From NCBI GenBank assembly GCA_012861695.1, contig JAAOOA010000052.1:214001-278000 (forward strand): a stretch of 64,000 bases of DNA. Reading direction: 5' to 3'. The DNA is from Trematomus loennbergii (lineage: Eukaryota; Chordata; Actinopteri; Perciformes; Nototheniidae). Shown piece by piece: positions 56,537 to 64,000 of this stretch (its first letter is position 1; each line of letters begins with the position of its first letter). A program made the translations under genes and the position numbers. Under the pieces are notes generated by a model that was not told where the DNA came from, searched no databases, and saw only the letters and a program-made list of their open reading frames with translations.

Positions 56537-56630
56537 CTTCCTTATTCGGCTGGGCTGCGCAGGCTGCCTGGACTACTTCACAGCACAAGGCTTAAGCAAC
56601 ATCTACCAGATTGAGAACTATAACATGGAG
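56537..56630 (+). CDS. tp63: tp63 exon: first part of SAM domain
   Basis: A strong acceptor (pyrimidine tract then CCGCAG, ending 56536) and a GTGAGC donor bound it. The frame reads [20 protein letters not shown] then [11 protein letters not shown]. Human p63 has [20 protein letters not shown] and TIYQIEHYSMD at the same place, while p73 differs (LGCPNCIEYFTSQGLQSIYH). This is the SAM protein-interaction domain found only in alpha isoforms. All upstream exons (DNA-binding and tetramerisation domains) are absent from the window. Confidence 0.9.
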
Positions 56631-56747
56631 GTGAGCCCTTGCCTATCCAACAGCAGTCATTTGATGGGTTAAAAGCAGAAGATACAGAAGATAGAATCCC
56701 ACCCACCCACTACGCATACTAAATCTCCCCTGTGTGTCGACCAATAG

Positions 56748-57046
56748 GACCTGTCCCGGATGAAGATTCCTGCCGAGTACCAGCACTCCATCTGGAAGGG
56801 CATCATGAAGCACCGGCAGGCCATGGACTTCTCCCCCCCCCCCCCCCACATAGTGCGCACCACCAGCGGGGCGTCCACCGTCAGCATGGGCTCCTCCGAG
56901 GCCCGAGGCGAGCGTGTGATCGACGCCGTGCGCTTCACCCCCGGCAGACCATCAGCTTCCCGCCGCGCGACGAGTGGTCCGACTTCTCCTTCGACCTGGA
57001 CTCCCGCCGCAACAAACAGCAGCGAATCAAGGAGGAGGGGGAGTGA
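56748..57046 (+). CDS. tp63: tp63 terminal exon with one-base frameshift
   Basis: The acceptor CAATAG precedes 56748. The frame reads [28 protein letters not shown]-like [26 protein letters not shown]. After RFT one base is missing (near 56942, in a C run), and the correct text continues in the next frame: [33 protein letters not shown], stop at 57044. The tail matches p63 alpha (transactivation-inhibitory domain). A C run at 56837-56847 is another risk point for assembly error. The exon order with 56537-56630 and the short intron fit tp63. Confidence 0.9.
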
Positions 57047-58660
57047 GGCGTTCAAATCTCACCCCCAAATCTCACCCCCAATCTCACCAACCCCACGTCT
57101 GTCATTTCACGCCTGCTGTATGAACATTTCTCTGGGTCAGAGTGGTGCAGGGATGACGTGATTCTCTAGGCTCTAAACTGGTTCCCTCGCCAATTGGATT
57201 ATCCCCAAAGAATAATCTCTGTGGCAAACACACGGCTATAATACTTATACGCTTTGTTCAACTGGATAATCCATATTTATTAACACCACTTTAATGATTT
57301 TTGAAGCATAAATGCAAAGGTAAAAAGCTAACATTAGGCTATCAAGTAGCTACAGCGCGGAAGCATGACTTGGCGGCTAAGCTAACGGCGGCTAATCAGA
57401 AACAAGTTTATTGCCAGGTACGTTTACAAATAAAAGGAATTTGCTGCACACATAAACACAATGTTTATTTGTTAAAATGTTTGGCATAATGACATCAAGC
57501 AGTCTCGTTAGCCACTTGTTAGCACGGCAATTTTTAAGACACACAAAAAGCTTCATACATTCACCAGATCAACTGATACATGTTAAGGCGTAGAACAAAA
57601 CCTACACATATCTACAGCTTGTGTTTACCACAGATTTGATTTCAGGCATGTAAAATCAAAAAACTTCAAGACGAGGGAACCCACAAATGCTGACTCATTT
57701 CTGTGTTTTAGGACTCATTCCTGCACCACTCTGAGTGCAAACAAAAAACCTGCAAAGGAACAAAAATCACATTCACATAAAAGTGCACTTACTTTGCATT
57801 TTTGTTCTCGCCGAGGAAAGCAACACGCGGCGTTGAGCGAAAGGTGCATTTTATTATGTTCTAATTTCTTGAGAGCACTTAAGAAATGCTGAGGATTTTC
57901 AAGCTTCATTTTCTTTGTATGATTCATTCCCATTTAAGAGCTTGACTGGAAACCAAACTGGCATTAGAGGGGATTTATAAGGGCTTTCTTTCTGCAGCGA
58001 CTACGTGTATTTGTATTGTTTCTGGTTATGCAGGTTAGACACTGGTTTTCATTTTAAGTCAGCATTGATTGTAAACATTTCAAACGTTTCCTGTCAGAAC
58101 TATTATGTCAATTGATGGGCGATTTCGTGTTTCTGCTTCTATATTTGCTCTTTTTTTTTACGTCTATTGTGAGATCAGCTGTTTGTGAAGTATGTGTTAA
58201 AGAGACAGATGTAGCCACTTGTAGGCATTTATGCTCTTGACCCAGTGTTTTTACTATGACTGATGTCCTGCTGTGTTTCCGCCTGATTTAATGCACAAGT
58301 GGATTAAATCAGAGTTATTTTTCTACGTATGAACCATGTTTTGGGGTTTATTTCATTTGATAACTGGCCAAAACCTGAAGTATATATATTTGTATAGTTC
58401 CTTTTTTTTTTATATAAAGTCTCCCTTATTAAAAAAAGTAATCAAGCATAATGATGTGAATATAACTCAGTAAGAACAAAGTTTGTATTGATTCTCCGTC
58501 ACCAGCCCTTTGTCTCAGTAGCCAGCATTATTAGAAAAAGCAGAGCGTTTTTTTCATGTTTTTGTACAATGTTTTGTAAATATGATGCAATATACCACGG
58601 GTATTTTGATATAAATCTGAAATAAATATCCATACTTGCTGTATCGCATGTTGAAACTCC
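57047..58660 (+). other. tp63: Probable tp63 3' UTR
   Basis: A long AT-rich stretch without repeats that I can name follows the stop. AAATAAATATCC near 58619 could be the polyadenylation signal. p63 has a long 3' UTR in vertebrates. The assignment is by position only. Confidence 0.5.
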
Positions 58661-58744
58661 ATCTTGTCAATTTATTTCAACTTGTAAATATTCCTTTTTG
58701 TGGTTTCAAAGGTTAGTGACACTGATGTTGTTTTTCAATTTCAT

Positions 58745-59445
58745 CCTGTAAAAGGTTGGTCTCTGGCTTATTCCTGTCCCAGCTGGACTACGGTGATACA
58801 ATCTATAGATTTGCCTGTCCCACTGTTTTGGCCAAACTTGACCCACTCTACCATGCTGCACTGCGTTATATATCAAATGCACCCTATAGGACTCATCATT
58901 GCAAACTGTATAGCCTAACTGGATGGTCCTCACTTAGTATGCGTAGGATGCAGCATTGGTTTTTATTAATGTATAAAGCCATTTTAGGTAAGCTTCCACT
59001 GTACATATGTGCCAGATTTGCCCCAGTTTGTGACTCTTACAACCTCAGATCCAGTGCCTGGATACGGGTCCAGGTTCCTGCTGTGCGGACTGAGGCTGGA
59101 AAAATGAGTCTTTTTTATTATGGTCCTTGGTGTTGGAATGACCTTCAATCAAGCCTAAAACTAAGGGCACTTGTCTCAATAGCATGTTTTAAATTGAAGT
59201 TGTCTGAGGTCCTTACCACCAGCTGCTCTTGCAGTAATAAGTAGTGTACTTTTCTTACTGTCCTAATGTGCACAATGTAGTGACTGCTTTTTCGTCTTTT
59301 GTTTTCTTAGATATGTTCTCTTTATTTTATATGTTTGTGTTATGTGTAACGTTGCTGCCTTCTTGGCCAGGTCAGCATTGTAAATGAGATTTTATCTCAA
59401 AGTTTTTATCTGGTTAAATAAAGGTTAAATAAAAAATAAAATTAA
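58745..59445 (+). pseudogene. LINE 3' fragment
   Basis: A 162-codon frame (58756-59244) reads FLSQLDYGDTIYRFACPTVL, ALRYISNAPYRTHHCKLYSL and WWHWFLLMYKAILG-like MQHWFLLMYKAILGKLPLYI, typical of the C-terminal region of fish non-LTR polyproteins. A 3' UTR ends with GGTTAAATAAAAAATAAA. It is 5'-truncated, as LINE copies usually are. Confidence 0.7.
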
Positions 59446-59459
59446 AATGTGGGAAAATA

Positions 59460-59552
59460 CTGCATTTCATTTAGATTATTAGGGTCTAAACTAAGGATTT
59501 AAAATGTCTAAATATTGACTTATTTCTTAATATCTGTTAGCATTATATATGA
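59460..59552 (+). repeat. Fragment of repeat R
   Basis: GGGTCTAAACTAAGGATTTA and TTGACTTATTTCTTAATATC match R at 10945-11010. It adjoins the broken copy of the 5'-edge MITE. Confidence 0.6.
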
Positions 59553-59690
59553 CGTAATATCTGAAATGTGGACCCACGGCCCTATCAGAAAGTTGCTATC
59601 AGAAACAATGCCCGACTGTTTTGGACGTAATATGGTCGGTGTTTACATTAGCATCGCTAACACTCAGAGCTAACCTGTACTGGAGAGCAT

Positions 59691-60841
59691 GGCCCTTTCT
59701 CATTTCACTAATTCCCCTCCTCGACTCCTATCCTCGAGACTTAGTCCCGCCCACAGGAGATGCGAGCGGAGGAGCCGAGGAGAGAGGAGGGGAAGCAGCA
59801 GGCGGTTAGAGAAATGAGAACTCCTCTCCTCTGAGCGGTCATTTTAAAGAGACGTCCATTAATGATGACAGGAGGCACAGCCCTCTGTCTGATGGACAGA
59901 TGTGTTCATGACGACTTATATATTTACTTTTAATTCATTGACAGTGCGGTATAATGAGACAATAACAGGCTACAGATGCAGACATATACACACACATTTA
60001 TATATATTTTAGATTCTGAAATTGTATATATTTATATAAATATATACAATTTCAGAATCAAACAAGTATGAGAGCACTCTCATAATAACGTAACACTATC
60101 AGAGACTGGATATATCCCCCCCCCCCCCTCTCCCCCCTCTGGACGCTAGAATGAGGAAAATAAATTACGCATCAAAAGTTTTATCTACAAGTATTACAAG
60201 TAAGCAGAGGACACCAAACCAACTGAGACCTGTCTGTCCGCTGCATCTACGCACACACTGTACCACACACACCTACACCACACACACGCACCTACAGCTC
60301 CTAAAGCATATAATCAGGCTACAGCCGTTGTGTATTTTATTATGTGAAGCACTAAATGGTTTTAGAAAAATATCGACTCTTTGTTTGTAGATATCTACTA
60401 AACTAAAGCAAATAAAGAGAGTAGGCCTGTTATACTGAGTGATATATATTATACACACTGCTCTGCTTTCTGCACGGACCTCACAGCTGTTCTCACTGTA
60501 AACATCGCGTCGCGATGAAAGCATTAAAATAAAATAATATCCAGGAGATGCATGCAGAGCTGTCATTGGCTGAGATCAGCCGGCCGTGCGTCACGACTCT
60601 TAGAAACATCACTGTTGTCGGAAATGCATCCACGAAGGAGCGGTGGAGGACCCATCAGTGTATCCTCGGTTATAGCTCCTCCAGAGAGCCTCCTCGACGC
60701 TCGATGCTCGGTCCTCGAAGTGCATTTAGAGAAATGAGATGTCCTTCAACATGGCGCGCTAAAATTCATTTCCGGGTCACTACCGGAGGACCGAGGAGTT
60801 GAGGAGTCGAGGAGGGGGAATTGATGAAATGAGAAAGGGCC
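59691..60841. mobile_element. Harbinger-like non-autonomous element, 3-bp TSD
   Basis: The ends are GGCCCTTTCTCATTTCA and the complement of TGAAATGAGAAAGGGCC, extending with CCCTCCTCGACTCCT. CAT is duplicated at 59688-59690 and 60842-60844, confirmed by the empty site at 248-250. A 3-bp duplication and GGC-type ends suggest PIF/Harbinger (inferred). A 48-bp perfect palindrome lies at 60012-60059. There is no transposase. Confidence 0.8.
60012..60059. repeat. 48-bp perfect palindrome
   Basis: GATTCTGAAATTGTATATAT, then TTATATAA, then the exact complement of the first 20 bases. It can extrude a cruciform with no loop. Confidence 0.9.
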
Positions 60842-60957
60842 CATGTGTGTGAAGAAGCAGGAAATAAAAAGGAACTCACCTTGTGGTATAACCGGCAAGA
60901 GAGAGCTTTGAGCTCCATACTGTTTCAGAAATAATCCTTGATAATCCATGATATGGC

Positions 60958-61166
60958 AACTAAAGATTAGGGTGTAAACTAAGCATTTCAATTGTCTAAA
61001 CGTTGACTTATTTCTTAATAACTGTTAGCACCTCTTACTCCTCTGAAATGTCCCAATTGACCAATCAGAATCGAGTTTTCAACTAAGCCATGTCATTAAT
61101 ATCAAAACATTTCAAAGAGTATATCAAGTATATTCTGCACCTTGAAAATTAAGTATTTCCCATACT
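60958..61166 (+). repeat. Repeat R, left half
   Basis: Matches R unit 2 (10945-11098) and continues without the L2-like LINE into AAGTATATTCTGCACCTTGA, giving the unfilled state of the 11099-20282 insertion. Confidence 0.8.
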
Positions 61167-62020
<854 letters not shown>

Positions 62021-62408
62021 AGACCTAGCTTTTGTGTTTTATGAGGTTTTTTTTTTATCCCAATTGTTATTGTAATTATCAAAAATACTTACAGATTTAT
62101 TTTCTGACGATGGAATAATTCAGGGTTCTTACAAGTCAAATTCAAGCACTTTTCAAGCATTTTCAAGGTGCATTTCAAGCTTATCAAGCATCTTACAGCT
62201 GTTGTAAATTACATATTTATATACACATACTTATCCTCAAATGATTATTTCCCTACCTCACATTAAATCAGATGTTCTTTATGCTATAAACAACCAAATG
62301 TGTGTTTCGTGATAGCATTCTACATGAGGATGATAAATTAAAGAAAAAGAAAACAAAGTGTAATATTTCAAAATGAGTGACCCATCTGTAAGTAGACTGG
62401 GCATCCCA

Positions 62409-62832
62409 TATAGAGAACCGCAGTGACGCGTCCTAAAACCCGGAAGTAAACTTCTTCCAGTTCCTTCGACAAAAACGCAATGCAATTTCTCCATAGGATT
62501 TAGGAAAATAGCTGGAAATAAGGTCTGTGGTTGAGACTCATTTAAGAGACGGGTCACGTTTTTTCTGCCGGATAATATCCACATCTCTTATAATGTTCTA
62601 ATCATAAATCTATCGATTAGATTTATGATTAGAACATTATAAAAGTAGGGTAGACATGTGGATATTATCCGGCTGAACAAAACGTGATCCGTCTCTTCAA
62701 TGTGTCTCAACCACAGACCTTATTTCCAGCTATTTTCCTAAATCCTATGGAGAAACTGCATTGCGTTTTTGTCGAAGGAACTGGAAGAAGTTTACTTCCG
62801 GGTTTTAGGACGCGTCACTGTGGTTCTCTATA
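62409..62832. mobile_element. Palindromic foldback MITE, copy 2
   Basis: A 424-bp near-perfect palindrome, more regular than copy 1. Its centre is ATCATAAATCTATCGATTAG with its complement alongside. TA-type flanks. Confidence 0.8.
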
Positions 62833-63664
62833 ACCTGGCTGAGCCAATATACAACAATCCGCCATATAACTTTTCAATACATTCTTTATTAACATGTTTC
62901 AGGTCCTTAGGTTGGCAGTGAACATAAGGCTCTCCCAGGTTAGGCCAAAGGGTGCATTATATGCACACATATACTGTATAAACTCAAATGTGAATTTTCC
63001 TTCACATTGAATCAGCAATCAGAAATTATGCAAATCAAATCAACTTTCAATCAGTCTTTGAGCTCCTTGAGTTGAAAAAGCAAACAGAAAACCTGCACAG
63101 AACACTGCACTGAATCATTCAAGGTAAGGCTAAACAGCATACGGCCTGTTAGGGAGTGTCTTTCAGTTCCTTGAGTTTGTCCGTTAGCTGTCTCTCCAAA
63201 GTCTCCAGATGTCTTTCCTTTTCCTTAGCAGCTCTTCCAAGGCCATTGGGCTTGGAGATGAAGCTTAGTTTTCTTTTTATGCAACTGTGTACTACATCTA
63301 CTCCACTACAGTTCAGAGGTAAAGGTGTACTTTGACTCCACTACATGTATTTAATACCTTTAGTTACTTTACAGATGTGGATGAATGATGTGAAATATAA
63401 TCAAGTGTTAAATCAGACTTTAGTTCCACCTGGAGTAAATTCACAAGCTACCCTGCAGTATACAAAGTCATTCAAACTAGCTGCACCTTTACCAGCTTTG
63501 AGAACACTTTCATGATCAATCATTATAAAACATATCATATATATTATTCTGAAATGGAGCCTCAGTGACCTTTGAGATATAACCCTCTTTCAATCCCAAG
63601 AAAACATTCCTCCTCAAAGACACATTCACCTCCGACAGACTTTCACTTGTGGACTAGAGTTATC

Positions 63665-64000
63665 CTGTGGATGAACTCAAGAAACACTATCTCCGCCTAC
63701 AAGGCCTTCCCCTTCCCTCATTTCCCAAAGTGCAGCCTCCTACTAATAGGTGCAGATAACTTCCACCTCATTACCCCAACCAAAAGAGTCTCTTTGGGTC
63801 CACAGGGGGCACCAATAGCCCTCCAGCTAGGTTCAAATACAAGATCTCACTCCTCACCCATCAGTGCATCCACGGGAACGCTCCTTCATACCTCAAGGAA
63901 CTACTCTCCTCACAAACCTCCACACGCAACCTCCATTCTACAACCAACCATCTGCTTCCCCCCCAGGACCAAACTCAGCACTGTAGAGTCGGGAGGACTG
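63665..64000 (+). pseudogene. LINE C-terminal fragment and start of an antisense LTR
   Basis: It repeats 27313-27628, including FKYKISLLTHQCIHGNAPSY and LKELLSSQTSTRNLHSTTNH. At 63982 TGTAGAGTCGGGAGGACTG begins the same antisense LTR as at 27629, cut by the window edge. The LTR therefore inserted before the segment was duplicated. Confidence 0.65.

Larger units (their letters stand above)
59553..60957. mobile_element. Truncated copy of the piggyBac-like MITE, split by an insertion
   Basis: 59553-59690 and 60842-60957 together reproduce 110-365 (copy 1) with few changes. Neither TTAA end is present. The 59691-60841 element divides it. Copy 1 shows the unbroken target (GAGAGCATGTGTGTG at 244-258). 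Confidence 0.75.
62121..64000. mobile_element. Second copy of the hAT-like left end, runs off the window
   Basis: It begins CAGGGTTCTTACAAG after TGGAATAATT, exactly as at 21165. The right end is not in the window, so it cannot be told whether this copy also encloses an NLR gene. Confidence 0.6.

Overview
The window is vertebrate nuclear DNA, almost certainly from a teleost fish. It holds intron-split exons of zbtb11 and tp63, a fish-type NLR immune gene (RING exon, FISNA-NACHT exon, 174-nt-type LRR exons), and a transposon fauna typical of ray-finned fish: L2-like LINEs, hAT and piggyBac-like MITEs, a DIRS element, an endogenous retrovirus (ERV), tRNA-derived SINEs, and long CA/TG arrays. 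I see no bacterial or organellar genes. Species cannot be told from the sequence. All calls come from reading translations, splice signals, terminal repeats and target-site duplications (TSDs); no database search was run.

Layout. 1-8.5 kb: minus-strand zbtb11 exons, from the BTB domain (8.2-8.5 and 6.3-6.5 kb) through acidic/AT-hook exons to the first C2H2 finger (0.7-1.0 kb). The rest of that copy would lie left of the window. 9.55-9.62 kb: a lone zbtb11 finger-exon fragment cut by a hAT. 9.6-20.3 kb: a transposon mosaic in which an old repeat (here called R) is split by an L2-like LINE, itself split by a 4.3-kb hAT (called T), a MITE and a decayed Charlie-type hAT. 20.3-21.2 kb: R continues, split by a piggyBac-like MITE. 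21.17-53.98 kb: an interval bracketed by hAT-like ends and a 7-8 bp TSD, both sides continuing R. Inside it are a LINE (22.7-27.3 kb), a solo LTR (27.6-28.9 kb), and a minus-strand NLR gene (about 31-52 kb). An 11.9-kb ERV (39.85-51.76 kb) sits near the NLR 5' end; inside the ERV is a hAT, inside that a long-arm MITE, and inside that a DIRS element. 54.3-55.9 kb: the last two zbtb11 exons, minus strand. 56.5-58.7 kb: the last two tp63 exons and a probable 3' UTR, plus strand. 58.7-64 kb: a LINE tail, a Harbinger-like element, and a second copy of the 20.3-27.6 kb segment running off the right edge.

Function and state. zbtb11 encodes a BTB/zinc-finger transcription regulator, tp63 a p53-family factor, and the NLR an innate immune sensor. 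None is complete here, and several exons carry one-base frameshifts, which could be pseudogene decay or assembly error. The zbtb11 exons are out of genomic order, so at least two partial copies or a rearranged locus are present.

The two most interesting items are: (1) the ERV, whose first reading frame joins Gag-style PSAP and PPPY late-domain motifs to a macrodomain-like sequence directly downstream of an LTR and a tRNA-Lys-type primer-binding site; and (2) the possibility that a 32.8-kb hAT-ended unit carries a whole NLR gene. The nested insertions, each with its own TSD, give a readable relative history of this locus.
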